Shown piece by piece: positions 9,798 to 18,823 of a stretch of 64,000 bases of DNA. Under the pieces are notes generated by a model that made no database searches, was not told where the DNA came from, and was given only the letters and a program-made list of their open reading frames with translations. The translations under genes were made by a program, and so were the position numbers. How positions within the stretch are numbered: the stretch's first letter is position 1; every line of letters starts with the position of its first letter. Location: the NCBI GenBank assembly GCA_017940415.1, contig JAGAYR010000016.1, positions 155,316 to 219,315 on the forward strand, given 5' to 3'. The stretch is from Lachnospiraceae bacterium. Its GTDB lineage: Bacteria; Bacillota; Clostridia; Lachnospirales; Lachnospiraceae.

Positions 9798-11149
9798 TCG
9801 AGAATCTCCTTGATATTGGCAATCCTTCCGCCGCTCATGACTATGATAACTCTGTCACCCACCATCAGCTGATCCTGACCGGTGGGGATAATGTTCTTGC
9901 CGTTTCTGAAGATGCTGCAGACGAGCGCATCTTTTCTGAGCTTAAGATCTTTGAGCATGACTCCCGTAACAGAGGACTCCTCCTTGATCTTAAACTCGAT
10001 TGCTTCAGCCTTTCCGTCCTCCAGTTTGTAAAGCGACTCAACATCGTTGGAAGGATCGGTGCTGAGGGAACGGGCAAATTTAACGATATAATCCGCGGTT
10101 ATGGCCGAGGGATTGATAATGGTATCAAGATTAAGCGCATCTATTACGGAACCGAAATTCAGTCTTCCTATCTTGGTGACAACCTTCGCCTTGGAATGCT
10201 TGCCCGCATAGAGAGACAGAAGTATGTTCTCCTCATCAACTCCGGTGAGAGCGGCAAATCCCTGGAAGGAGGACAGATCTTCCTGATCGAGAAGATCCCT
10301 GTTAGTTCCGTCTCCGTGTATTATTCTGGCTGCGGGAAGTCCTTCGGACAGTTCCTCGCACCTCTTGTAGTCCATTTCAACAATGGTGGTCTCGATGCCG
10401 GATCTTAAGAGTCTTTCCGCCAAATAGTAGGACAGAGTTCCTCCTCCGACTATCATTGCATTTCTGACTCTTCCTTTAACGACGCCCAGCTTCTTGAAAA
10501 ATGCCAAAGCATCTTTTCTCGTGGTGGCAATGCTGACATCATCATCCGCCGCAAAAGAGAAATTACCTTTGGGGATGATAACGTCCTTACCTCTTCTGAT
10601 GGTACAGACGATTATTCCTTTTAATATGTCTTCTCTCAAAATGGAGAGAGACTGTCCGCAAATGGACATTTCTTCGGTTACATGGAAATGGAAAAGCTCC
10701 ACTCTTCCGCCGGAGAAAGTATCGATCTTAAATACCTGAGGAAACAAAAATACTCGTGATATCTCCATTGCTGCGGTATCTTCGGGATTGATTACCATCG
10801 CAAGGTTAAATTCTCTCTTAAGGAAATCTATCTCATGGGAATAGATGGGATTTCTGACTCTGGCTATGGTCTTGCACCTTCCTGCCCTGCCGGCTATCAG
10901 GCAGGCAAGCAGGTTCTTTTCATCGGAATCCGTGACCGCGATAAAGAGATCGCACTCCTTGATACCCGCATCCAGAAGACTCTGGTAGCTGACACCGTTT
11001 CCGATGACTCCCATGGCATCATAATGATTGGTTACCGCTGCTATGGCTTCGCTGTCTTCATCGACAAGCGTAATATTGTGATCTTCGCTGGACAGCAGCT
11101 TGGTGATAACCATTCCTACCTTGCCGCATCCTACAATGACTATATTCAT
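9794..11149 (-). CDS. trkA: Trk system potassium uptake regulatory protein TrkA
   Basis: The 451-residue protein is built of two RCK_N (Rossmann NAD-binding) plus RCK_C units. It begins MNIVIVGCGKVGMVITKLL, with a second glycine-rich motif MIVGGGTLSYYLAERLL near residue 230. TrkA binds nucleotides in the cytoplasm and gates TrkH. It is the first gene of a five-gene operon. A GGAGG ribosome site lies next to a 16-bp perfect palindrome in the leader, which may regulate it. Confidence 0.93.
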   Translation of the reverse strand: MNIVIVGCGKVGMVITKLLSSEDHNITLVDEDSEAIAAVTNHYDAMGVIGNGVSYQSLLDAGIKECDLFIAVTDSDEKNLLACLIAGRAGRCKTIARVRNPIYSHEIDFLKREFNLAMVINPEDTAAMEISRVFLFPQVFKIDTFSGGRVELFHFHVTEEMSICGQSLSILREDILKGIIVCTIRRGKDVIIPKGNFSFAADDDVSIATTRKDALAFFKKLGVVKGRVRNAMIVGGGTLSYYLAERLLRSGIETTIVEMDYKRCEELSEGLPAARIIHGDGTNRDLLDQEDLSSFQGFAALTGVDEENILLSLYAGKHSKAKVVTKIGRLNFGSVIDALNLDTIINPSAITADYIVKFARSLSTDPSNDVESLYKLEDGKAEAIEFKIKEESSVTGVMLKDLKLRKDALVCSIFRNGKNIIPTGQDQLMVGDRVIIVMSGGRIANIKEILE

Positions 11150-11158
11150 AAAACCTCC

Positions 11159-11174
11159 GTGGCATATATGCCAC
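11159..11174. repeat. 16-bp perfect palindrome in the trkA leader
   Basis: GTGGCATATATGCCAC is a perfect dyad lying directly upstream of the trkA ribosome site (GGAGG at 11158-11153 on the minus strand). It could be an operator or an RNA hairpin next to the RBS. On the plus strand it is followed by TTTTTT, but no plus-strand gene ends there. Confidence 0.5.
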
Positions 11175-11252
11175 CTTTTTTATAGCAAAGCACTACATGA
11201 TGTATAATACTATTTTGAATCGGATATTTCAATCGAAGCCCCTCGTAACCGT

Positions 11253-11281
11253 TTGACCTGCAAACGCCTCTGATATATTAT
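11253..11281 (+). promoter_or_regulatory. Promoter with predicted leaderless start
   Basis: TTGACC (-35), a 17-nt spacer and TATTAT (-10) precede the ATG at 11288 by only 6 nt. The expected transcription start therefore coincides with the start codon, and no Shine-Dalgarno sequence is present. Confidence 0.6.
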
Positions 11282-11287
11282 TTTTTT

Positions 11288-12421
11288 ATGGAAAAATCTC
11301 GTAAAAAACTGACTTACATCACTACCTTGATTCTTGCAATAACTGCGGTTATTGTATTCTTCACAAACCGTATCATCCCTTTTATGATGGATGATCTCTG
11401 GTACTCCACACTCCTGGATTCACCCGAACCCATCACCTCGTTTTCGGATATCATACACGCCCAGGTATGGCACTGGCATAACTGGGGCGGAAGAAGCCTG
11501 GCTCACGGACTTCTCCAGCTGATCATTCTGGGCGGAGAAGGATTTGCGGACGTACTTAACACCCTCTGGCTCTTTGTTTTGTCATTTACGGTCATCCTGT
11601 GTTCAAAGGTTTCGTCAAAACTCAAAGCAGTTCTCGCACCTCTGACCCTGACCGCAGGTCTTATCATCGGCCTTTCCGCCAATTGGAAAATGAGCATGTT
11701 CTGGGAAGCAGGTGCAGCAAACTATCTGTACATCACCGCATTCCTTCTCTTTTTCATGTTCTGCTACCTGAGAGAAACTGACGGAGAAGTCAAAGCTCTT
11801 CCCGGCATCCCCCTATGGATGATCCCTCTTTCCTTAATCGCAGGCTGGAGCAACGAGAATATGGGACCCACCTGTTTCATCGTCTCCGTTATCGTTATGT
11901 ATCTTATGAAAAAGAGTACGCGAAAGATCCCCTTCTGGATGATCGAAGGCAGCATCATCTGTTTTATGGGCTGTATCTTGTGCATCGCCGCTCCCGGTAA
12001 TTTCGTAAGAGCCGCAGAGGCAAATAACGAATACGGACTTCTCTGGAAATTATTCCTCAGATGCTACAGCGAGTGCAAAGCCCTTTTCTCATTCCAGATG
12101 CTGACACTCCTTACACTGGCCGCTGTTTTGATCATCAGCATTCCTGTTCTCGGAATAAAGCTTAAGAAAGCGGAGATCATTCTCCTCATAAGTGCACTTC
12201 TTTCCTGGGGCGCAATGGTCCTCTCTCCCCACTATCCCGACAGAGCTACATTCGGCACGATGTGTCTAATGATAAGCGTGATCATATCCCGCAGCTCTCT
12301 TATCATTGAAAAGAAAAAAGAGGCGCTGTGGCCTCTTTATCTCGGTGCTTTATTGATCTGGCTGAAAGGCATGTATGACCTTTTCGAATTCATCGCGATC
12401 TATCTCGGATGGATCAAATGA
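11288..12421 (+). CDS. DUF6056-like polytopic membrane protein
   Basis: The 377-residue protein has about ten hydrophobic helices. Its N-terminus resembles DUF6056 proteins: a helix, then FMMDDLWYS and WHNWGGRSLAH in the first outer loop, then LGLSANWKMSMFWEAGAANYLY-like segments. These proteins are common in Firmicutes glycan loci and look like GT-C enzymes, with acidic and aromatic residues in loop 1. It is the only plus-strand gene here, convergent with the Mur ligase gene with no spacer. A sugar-transfer role is inferred. It appears to be translated from a leaderless mRNA. Confidence 0.8.
   Translation: MEKSRKKLTYITTLILAITAVIVFFTNRIIPFMMDDLWYSTLLDSPEPITSFSDIIHAQVWHWHNWGGRSLAHGLLQLIILGGEGFADVLNTLWLFVLSFTVILCSKVSSKLKAVLAPLTLTAGLIIGLSANWKMSMFWEAGAANYLYITAFLLFFMFCYLRETDGEVKALPGIPLWMIPLSLIAGWSNENMGPTCFIVSVIVMYLMKKSTRKIPFWMIEGSIICFMGCILCIAAPGNFVRAAEANNEYGLLWKLFLRCYSECKALFSFQMLTLLTLAAVLIISIPVLGIKLKKAEIILLISALLSWGAMVLSPHYPDRATFGTMCLMISVIISRSSLIIEKKKEALWPLYLGALLIWLKGMYDLFEFIAIYLGWIK
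12311..12338 (-). terminator. Terminator of the Mur ligase operon, inside the convergent gene
   Basis: On the minus strand AAAGAGGC and its complement form an 8-bp stem with a 6-nt loop, followed by TTTTTTCTTTT. It lies about 85 nt beyond the Mur ligase stop and within the last 110 nt of the convergent plus-strand gene. Confidence 0.65.
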
Positions 12422-13963
12422 TCAGGCTCTCGCCAGATGAGGAGATTCATTGTATTCTTTGATGAACTCCTTGGTATAATCCGCATCCGATCTGCAGGGT
12501 GCATAGACAGTGCCGTACTTCTGTCTTGTTTCTTCACCTTTTCCCGTTATCAACAATACGGTAGGTTTTCTGACTTCGAGGATTGCCTTGTGAATGGCTG
12601 CTCCTCTGTCTTCTATCTCTTCGTAATCGATTCCCGCTTCGCGTGCATACTTTGCAACCTCCGCAGAGATCTCATCGGCAGGATCCGGTCCGGGATCTTC
12701 GGCGCAGATATATATCTTGTCACCGTATTTGGCAGCTACCTGAGGAAGTTCGTATCTTCTCTGATATGCTTTTCCGCCGGGACATCCGAATATTCCCACG
12801 ATCCTGTATCCGGGGAATTCTTTCTTAACGGATGAATAGAGCGCTTCGAAGCTGAGCTTGTTATGTGCATAGTCTACGAATGCATTTACAAGTCCGTCAT
12901 CGCTCTTAAAAAGTTCCATTCTTCCGGGAGACTTTGCTTTTCTGAGTCCGGCTTTAATGCAATCCACAGGAATACCGTAAATTTCCGCAGCCGCTATAAC
13001 TCCCAGTGCATTTTCCACGTTGAAAAGACCGGGCATGGTGAGCTCAAATTCCTCTTCGAATGCAGGAGCCTTCTTTTTGGTCACGCCGAAGAAAATACTG
13101 CTCCCTTCCTTGCGGATGTCATGTGCGTAATAATCCGCTTCGGGATTCTTGCAGCTGACGGTGGTTACATCCCCTGCAGCTTTTGCTTCTTCAAGAACTC
13201 TTTCCACGCAGTCCGTATCAAGGCAGACAACGGCATGCTCGGTAAGAGCGAACATCTTCATTTTGGAAGAAAGATAATCTTCAAAATCTTTATGCTCATT
13301 GGGGCTTATATGGTCCTCGGATATATTCAGGAAAACAGATACGTTATAATCAATGCCCATTACCCTGTCATACTTAAGAGCCTGACTGGATACTTCCATC
13401 TCCATGAAATCGATCCCCGAACTCACCGCATTGTAGAAATGTCTGTGAAGTTCAAGAGATTCCGCAGTGGTGATGTGGGACTCTTCCCTTATAACCCCAT
13501 CATAATTATCAATGGAAGATAAAACCCCGCTCTCGGGTTTTCCGTTTCTCTCCAGATATTCATCCACAACATACTTCATATAATAGGTAGATGTGGACTT
13601 TCCCTTGGTTCCGCCAAAGCCCGTAAGATTAAGCTTCTTCTGGGGATAATCATAGAAAAGATCTCCCAAAAGCGGCATGGCTTTTCTGATGTCCGATACT
13701 ATGATGGCAGGAACGTCGCCGCCTTCTTCGTATTCTTTTTCGGAGATGTATGCACATGCTCCGTCGGTGATTGCAGACTTAAGGTATTCCGGTTTAAACG
13801 CGGCTCCCTTACAGATAAAAAGAGTACCGTCCTTAACCTCTCTGGAATCGTAAGTCACATAAGAGATCTTGCGGGAGAATTCTCCTTCGTTAACACAGCC
13901 TGTCAAAAGGCCTGCTGCCTTAAGTGCATCTTTATATTGATCGAGTGTTAAAATCTGAACCAT
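12422..13963 (-). CDS. MurE-like Mur ligase with non-canonical substrate loop
   Basis: The 513-residue protein has the three Mur ligase domains: an N-terminal UDP-substrate domain with SYVTYDSREVKDG typical of MurE, an ATP-binding P-loop GGTKGKSTS near 117-125, and a C-terminal domain with VDYAHNKLS and EDPGPDPADEI near 422-432. MurE joins the third amino acid to UDP-MurNAc-L-Ala-D-Glu. The meso-DAP-specific DNPR motif is replaced by EDPGPDP, so the added amino acid cannot be assumed. The P-loop has K where the family usually has N (GTNGKT). It heads downstream of a racemase and an ATP-grasp ligase in one operon, suggesting a dedicated tailoring pathway rather than the housekeeping murE. Confidence 0.8.
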   Translation of the reverse strand: MVQILTLDQYKDALKAAGLLTGCVNEGEFSRKISYVTYDSREVKDGTLFICKGAAFKPEYLKSAITDGACAYISEKEYEEGGDVPAIIVSDIRKAMPLLGDLFYDYPQKKLNLTGFGGTKGKSTSTYYMKYVVDEYLERNGKPESGVLSSIDNYDGVIREESHITTAESLELHRHFYNAVSSGIDFMEMEVSSQALKYDRVMGIDYNVSVFLNISEDHISPNEHKDFEDYLSSKMKMFALTEHAVVCLDTDCVERVLEEAKAAGDVTTVSCKNPEADYYAHDIRKEGSSIFFGVTKKKAPAFEEEFELTMPGLFNVENALGVIAAAEIYGIPVDCIKAGLRKAKSPGRMELFKSDDGLVNAFVDYAHNKLSFEALYSSVKKEFPGYRIVGIFGCPGGKAYQRRYELPQVAAKYGDKIYICAEDPGPDPADEISAEVAKYAREAGIDYEEIEDRGAAIHKAILEVRKPTVLLITGKGEETRQKYGTVYAPCRSDADYTKEFIKEYNESPHLARA

Positions 13964-13972
13964 TTTTATTCC

Positions 13973-14680
13973 TTACAGTTCCTCGTACTCCGCACCGCTT
14001 CTTATAATGGACTCTCTTACAAGAACGTCGAGAGCATCCACGCAGTGCATGGGAACTTTATGATGTTTCTTATATACGCTGAGTTCCGTGCAGGCAAGGA
14101 TTATGACATTGCATCCCTTACTCTGCAGATTGGTGACCGCAGCATGGAATTTATCTTCGTCTCCCAGATTACCGGCTTTGATATCGTCATAGATAAGAGA
14201 CATTACTTTCTGCTGGTATTCGGGATCGGGTATCTCCGACTCAAGTCCGAACTTCTCGCAGGCCTTCTGATAAAGCCCGGTCTTAACCGCTCCGTCGGTA
14301 GCAAGAATTCCCACCTTCTTAACCTTGATCTCACCCTCCGCAATGTATTTGGCGGTTTCTTCGATCATGTTAATGACAGGAACCTGAGTCATGGCCTGAA
14401 TCTTATCCAGGAAAAAGTGGGAAGTGTTACAGGGAATGGCGATATTGCCCGCTCCGCACTTTTCCAGCTTTTCGATCTCACCCTTCATTGCGGCAAGCAG
14501 TTCTTCGTGCTCACCTGAATTGATGGCATCGGTTCTGTCGGGCATGGATGCATGGCTTAAGATGACCATATCTATATGGTCCTGATCTCTCAAAGCCTTG
14601 GTATGTGCAATTACTTCTTCGTAAAAATATGCGGTGGCCTCGGGGCCCATTCCGCCTATTACTCCGAGAATCTTTCTCAT
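13973..14680 (-). CDS. Aspartate/glutamate racemase family protein
   Basis: At 235 residues this matches PLP-independent Asp/Glu racemases. The N-terminus is GVIGGMGPEATAYF, and the two catalytic cysteines are visible in AIPCNTSHFF (Cys84) and ILACTELS (Cys197). Such enzymes interconvert L- and D-aspartate or glutamate in the cytoplasm. It sits 9 nt upstream of the Mur ligase gene and 15 nt downstream of the ATP-grasp gene. A D-amino acid made here is a natural substrate for either neighbour. Which amino acid is used is not shown by the sequence. Confidence 0.88.
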   Translation of the reverse strand: MRKILGVIGGMGPEATAYFYEEVIAHTKALRDQDHIDMVILSHASMPDRTDAINSGEHEELLAAMKGEIEKLEKCGAGNIAIPCNTSHFFLDKIQAMTQVPVINMIEETAKYIAEGEIKVKKVGILATDGAVKTGLYQKACEKFGLESEIPDPEYQQKVMSLIYDDIKAGNLGDEDKFHAAVTNLQSKGCNVIILACTELSVYKKHHKVPMHCVDALDVLVRESIIRSGAEYEEL

Positions 14681-14695
14681 GCGGATATCTCCATA

Positions 14696-15916
14696 TCAGA
14701 TCTTGTAATACTTCTTGAACTTCACGTAATGGCTGAAGTAAGTTCTGATCATCCTGTACATTCTTCCGGGATTGGTATCTCCCTTCAAAAACACGGGATT
14801 AACCACCTTGCCCTCACTCCAGAGCTTCTTCATTCTGCTCTTAAGATCTTCATCCTTGACATATTTAAGAGCAACACCCTTGGGAACTACAGTCCAGAGT
14901 CTTTCTTCCTCCGCATATTTAAGAGGAAGATCTTTGCCGTAGAAATAATCTTCGGTGATATACTCCGCTACGTTAAATCCGGAACCCGTAACATAGAAAT
15001 TACTTCTTCCCTGTCTGGTGTTGATCTCAAAGAATTTGAACTTTCCGTCACGAGTGTCATATTTGATATCGAAGTTTGAGTATCCCACATAATGCATTGA
15101 CTCGAGAAGATTCTTAACTCTCTCCATCAGCTCTTTATTGGGCTCGGTGATTATAAGCGCATGGTTTCCGAGACCGTGAGGAGTATGCTCTTCGAGAAGC
15201 ACATGTCCCAGACACATCATCTTTACTTTTCCGTTATGATCCGAATATGAAGTAAGTACTCTCATGTACTCATCATTTCCGGGGATTATGTCCTGAATGA
15301 TCATCTTATCGGTATATCCCGCATTGTAGATATCATCAAGAACGCTTATCATCTCTTCACGGTCATGAATGGTATAAACCTTCTTCTGGGTATCAAAGGG
15401 ATGTTCCCAGTACTGAATACCGTTGGAAGGCTTCATGATAACCGGATATTCGAAATTCATCTCGAAATCCTTGCCCATGGATCTGTCATAAATGACGGTT
15501 CCGGGATAATCGATGCCCCACTTGTCGCAGAGACCGTAGAAAGTCTCCTTCATCTGAAGCGAGTGCATCAGATCATAGTCTATATAGGGAGTGATGATGT
15601 TCTCCGCAAGTTCAGCTTTATGTTTGGAGCAAAGTGCCACGTATGAATCTCCGCAGCCCACTAATATTATGGTCTTATCCTTGTGATCCGCAGCGAATTT
15701 ATTGATTCTATCAACAAAATACTCATCTGTCTCGATGCGGGGATCGGCTTCGTATTCGATTATCCTGCTGTCGTAGCTGGGACCGGTGGGATATTTTCCG
15801 AAAACATGGCATTTGACATTATATTTTTCGTAAAAAGCTCTGGAGACGGAATATGTATTTATATCGCCTCCGAGCATTACGGGTATGAACTCTTTTTCCG
15901 TAAAAGATAAGGACAT
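14696..15916 (-). CDS. ATP-grasp carboxylate-amine ligase (D-aspartate ligase-like)
   Basis: The 406-residue protein has an ATP-grasp fold: an N-terminal Rossmann-like part with VMLGGDINTYSVSR, a central lysine/glycine segment YPVIMKPSNG, and the metal-binding FFEINTRQGRSNFY near the C-terminal third. The closest type I recognise is the carboxylate-amine ligase group containing the enterococcal D-Asp ligase, which attaches D-Asp to the peptidoglycan stem lysine. It is the first gene of a racemase-Mur ligase operon, fitting D-amino-acid attachment to a cell-wall precursor. Substrate assignment is inference. Confidence 0.82.
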   Translation of the reverse strand: MSLSFTEKEFIPVMLGGDINTYSVSRAFYEKYNVKCHVFGKYPTGPSYDSRIIEYEADPRIETDEYFVDRINKFAADHKDKTIILVGCGDSYVALCSKHKAELAENIITPYIDYDLMHSLQMKETFYGLCDKWGIDYPGTVIYDRSMGKDFEMNFEYPVIMKPSNGIQYWEHPFDTQKKVYTIHDREEMISVLDDIYNAGYTDKMIIQDIIPGNDEYMRVLTSYSDHNGKVKMMCLGHVLLEEHTPHGLGNHALIITEPNKELMERVKNLLESMHYVGYSNFDIKYDTRDGKFKFFEINTRQGRSNFYVTGSGFNVAEYITEDYFYGKDLPLKYAEEERLWTVVPKGVALKYVKDEDLKSRMKKLWSEGKVVNPVFLKGDTNPGRMYRMIRTYFSHYVKFKKYYKI

Positions 15917-15959
15917 TTTACGTTCCTCTCTGCATTTTCCGAATTTTTAAACAACCTTT

Positions 15960-15968
15960 AGTATATCA
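15960..15968 (-). promoter_or_regulatory. Extended -10 promoter of the ATP-grasp operon
   Basis: The minus strand reads TGATATACT, an extended -10, about 45 nt upstream of the ATP-grasp start codon. The -35 is weak. The site lies in the 106-nt divergent region shared with the plus-strand phosphoesterase gene. Confidence 0.45.
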
Positions 15969-16022
15969 CAAACTGGATTATTATCCACTTTTGAAGTAAA
16001 ATGTGAATTCGAGGTAAAAATT

Positions 16023-17105
16023 ATGAGAAATTTCGGATCTACTTTATTAAAAATACTTGCCACTTTGATTGCGGTACTGGCCGTTGCTTTTATCGTCCTG
16101 CTGATCGTAATCTCCGTAAAAGAATACAAACCCGAGGATTGGGAGCAGCTCGAAGTTGCATCATGTGCATCCCCTGAGGAAGTGATCTTACCCGGTGATA
16201 ACCTTAAGATACTCACCTGGAATGTAGGATGCGGAACCCTCGGAGACAACGCGGATTTCTTTATGGACTACGGCAAAATGGTTTATACCGCAGATGTTCA
16301 GAGAGTCGGAGAAAACATGGGCGGAATCATCGATTCCCTGGATGATATCCAACCCGATATCATGCTCCTTCAGGAAACCGACATCAATTCATCCAGATCT
16401 TATGGCGTGAATGAAAGAGATCTTATCTCCACCGCTTTCCCCGCATACGATAATACTTTTGCTTACAACTTCAACGTAGCATACATTCCCTACCCCATTC
16501 CGCCCATCGGAAGAGTTCAGAGCGGTCTTACCACCCTTTCCCGCTATCCTATATCTTCCGCAGAGAGGATCCAGCTTCCCTGCCCCTTCAAATGGCCCGT
16601 AAGATGTCTCAATCTCAAGAGATGCCTTTCCGTCAGCAGAATCCCCGTCGAAGGAACCGATAAACAGCTTGTCATCGTAAACCTTCATCTGGAAGCATAT
16701 GACGACGGTGTGGGAAAAGCAGCACAGACAAGAATGCTGGCAGACTTCCTTCAGACCGAAGCGGCAGCAGGAAATTATGTTATAGCCGGAGGAGATTTTA
16801 ACCAGAGATTTTCTTACACCGATGCTTCGGCATATCCCGAGTACGAAGGCAAATGGCATTGCGGAATTTTGGATGAAGTCGAATTCGGACAGCATCTGGA
16901 TTTCTGTCAGGATCCTTCATTCCCCACCTGCAGATCCCTTGATAAGCCCCTTGTCGGTGCAGACCGCGATACATTCCAGTATTACGTTATCGACGGATTC
17001 ATCGTTTCCGACAACATTGAGGTTATATCCGTAGAAACCATAGATAACCAATTTAAATACACCGATCACAATCCCGTGGTCCTTGAAGTATCATTAAAAC
17101 CCTGA
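16023..17105 (+). CDS. Membrane-anchored endonuclease/exonuclease/phosphatase family protein
   Basis: This 360-residue protein has an N-terminal membrane helix (about 10-32) and then an EEP metallo-phosphoesterase domain on the outer face. Active-site elements are complete: ILTWNVG, LLQETD with Glu118, VNLHLEAY, AGGDFNQ and the terminal YTDHNPV. EEP enzymes hydrolyse phosphodiesters in nucleic acids, lipids or phosphoinositides. Extracellular orientation suggests a lipid or nucleic-acid scavenging role, which is inferred. It is a single plus-strand gene between divergent and convergent neighbours, ended by a bidirectional terminator. Confidence 0.87.
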   Translation: MRNFGSTLLKILATLIAVLAVAFIVLLIVISVKEYKPEDWEQLEVASCASPEEVILPGDNLKILTWNVGCGTLGDNADFFMDYGKMVYTADVQRVGENMGGIIDSLDDIQPDIMLLQETDINSSRSYGVNERDLISTAFPAYDNTFAYNFNVAYIPYPIPPIGRVQSGLTTLSRYPISSAERIQLPCPFKWPVRCLNLKRCLSVSRIPVEGTDKQLVIVNLHLEAYDDGVGKAAQTRMLADFLQTEAAAGNYVIAGGDFNQRFSYTDASAYPEYEGKWHCGILDEVEFGQHLDFCQDPSFPTCRSLDKPLVGADRDTFQYYVIDGFIVSDNIEVISVETIDNQFKYTDHNPVVLEVSLKP

Positions 17106-17124
17106 TCTGTATTCAGACATGCAA

Positions 17125-17153
17125 AAAGGCCTCCCGCTTAGCGGGAGGCCTTT
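17125..17153. terminator. Bidirectional terminator between EEP gene and pgi
   Basis: A 13-bp perfect stem (AAAGGCCTCCCGC and its complement) with a 3-nt loop is flanked by T-rich tracts on both strands. It lies between two convergent genes. Confidence 0.9.
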
Positions 17154-17163
17154 AATATTCTCA

Positions 17164-18747
17164 TCAGATTTCGAACAGATCGCTGTAAGCCTTAAGTGCG
17201 CCGTCGGTCTCATGTGCGAGAACCTTCTTTGCAAGAACCTTTCCGAGCTGAACACCTTCCTGATCGAAGCTGTTAAGGTTCCATACGAATCCCTGGAACA
17301 TAACCTTGTTCTCGAAGTGAGCAAGGAGTGCGCCGAGTGCTTCGGGAGTGAGCTTCTCTCCGATGATGATGCTTGAAGGTCTGTTTCCTGCGAAGTTCTT
17401 GTTGCTGTTCTCATCAGACTTGCCGCAGGCAAATGCCATGATCTGAGCTGCAACGTTTGCACAGAGCTTCTTCTGGCTGGTTGAACCCTGGATATCCACA
17501 TCAACACCCTGCTGGCTCTCTTTGAAGCCGATGAACTGGAGAGGGATGATGTCGGTTCCCTGGTGAAGGAGCTGATAGAAGGAGTGCTGTCCGTTGGTTC
17601 CGGGCTCTCCGAAGATAACGGGACCGGTTACATAGTCAACGGGCTCACCGAAACGGTTAACGCTCTTTCCGTTTGACTCCATGTCAAGCTGCTGGAGATG
17701 AGCGGGGAATCTGCTCATAGCCTGTGAATAAGGAAGAACTGCGGTTGATCCGTATCCGAGTACATTTCTCTCATATACACCGATAAGCGCATCGAGAAGA
17801 TCGGGATTGGAAAGGATATCCTTACCGGTAGCAAGCTTGTCTTCCTCTGCGGCACCGTTTAAGAATCTTGCGAAGATCTCGGGTCCGAATGCAAGTGAAA
17901 GAACTGCTCCGCCTACTGCTGAAGTTGAAGAATATCTTCCGCCGATATAGTCATCCATGAAGAATGCATCGAGGTAATCGCTGTTTCCCGCAAGGGGTGA
18001 AGTCTCGGAAGTAACTGCGATCATGTGCTTAGCGGGATCGAGACCTGCCTTCTTAAGAGCATCCTTAACGAAAGCTTCGTTGGTGAGGGTCTCAAGAGTG
18101 GTTCCCGACTTTGATACGAGAATGAAAATAGAATGAGCAACATCGACATTTGCAAGAACGCCTGCTGCATCATCGGGGTCTACGTTGGAAATGAACTGAG
18201 CCTGCATCTTGAAGAAGCCGCTAACCTTAGCCCAGTTCTCAAGAGCAAGGTACATAGCTCTGGGGCCGAGGTCGGATCCGCCGATACCGATCTGTACAGC
18301 GGTGGTGAACTTCTCACCCTTCTCATTAGCGATCTCGCCTGAGTGAACCTTATTTGCGAATGCAGCGATTCTCTCCTGCTGCTCTACATAGAAAGCTCTC
18401 TTGTCGGTGCCGTCGCACTCAACCTTATTTCCGAGCTGTCCTCTGGTAAGGTGATGAAGAACAAGTCTCTTCTCACCGGTATTGATAACTTCGCCGTTGT
18501 AAAGTGCCTCGAACTTCTCTGCAAGGCATGCCTCATCGGCAAGCTTCTGAAGATCCTTTAAAATAGCATCATCAACGTTCTTGGCAGCATAGTTAAATGC
18601 CATACCTGCAGCCATCTTTGATGAATACTTGGCAACTCTCTCAGCTCCCTCAGCTCCTGCCATAACCTTGGTAAGGTCTGCGGGGGTATCGGATGCGAGC
18701 TTTGCGGATGCATCCAGTTTGTCATAGTTTATCCACTTAATAGCCAT
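17164..18747 (-). CDS. pgi: Glucose-6-phosphate isomerase
   Basis: The 527-residue protein carries the phosphoglucose isomerase signatures DYIGGRYSSTSAVGG (266-280) and, near the C-terminus, a FDQEGVQLGK segment, plus VSKSGTTLET (211-220) that binds the sugar phosphate. It interconverts glucose-6-P and fructose-6-P in glycolysis. Fructose-6-P made from mannan by ManA in this window would enter here or go straight down glycolysis. It has its own promoter and a strong AAGGAGG ribosome site. Confidence 0.96.
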   Translation of the reverse strand: MAIKWINYDKLDASAKLASDTPADLTKVMAGAEGAERVAKYSSKMAAGMAFNYAAKNVDDAILKDLQKLADEACLAEKFEALYNGEVINTGEKRLVLHHLTRGQLGNKVECDGTDKRAFYVEQQERIAAFANKVHSGEIANEKGEKFTTAVQIGIGGSDLGPRAMYLALENWAKVSGFFKMQAQFISNVDPDDAAGVLANVDVAHSIFILVSKSGTTLETLTNEAFVKDALKKAGLDPAKHMIAVTSETSPLAGNSDYLDAFFMDDYIGGRYSSTSAVGGAVLSLAFGPEIFARFLNGAAEEDKLATGKDILSNPDLLDALIGVYERNVLGYGSTAVLPYSQAMSRFPAHLQQLDMESNGKSVNRFGEPVDYVTGPVIFGEPGTNGQHSFYQLLHQGTDIIPLQFIGFKESQQGVDVDIQGSTSQKKLCANVAAQIMAFACGKSDENSNKNFAGNRPSSIIIGEKLTPEALGALLAHFENKVMFQGFVWNLNSFDQEGVQLGKVLAKKVLAHETDGALKAYSDLFEI

Positions 18748-18786
18748 AATGTTGTCCTCCTTGGCCCATTTACTAATCCGCAGAAT

Positions 18787-18815
18787 ATATTACACATTTA
18801 AGGGTGATATTTCAA
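18787..18815 (-). promoter_or_regulatory. Promoter of pgi
   Basis: On the minus strand TTGAAA (18815-18810), a 17-nt spacer and TAATAT (18792-18787) form a good sigma-A promoter, about 40 nt upstream of the pgi start and just after the glgX stop. Confidence 0.7.
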
Positions 18816-18823
18816 ATATAAAT

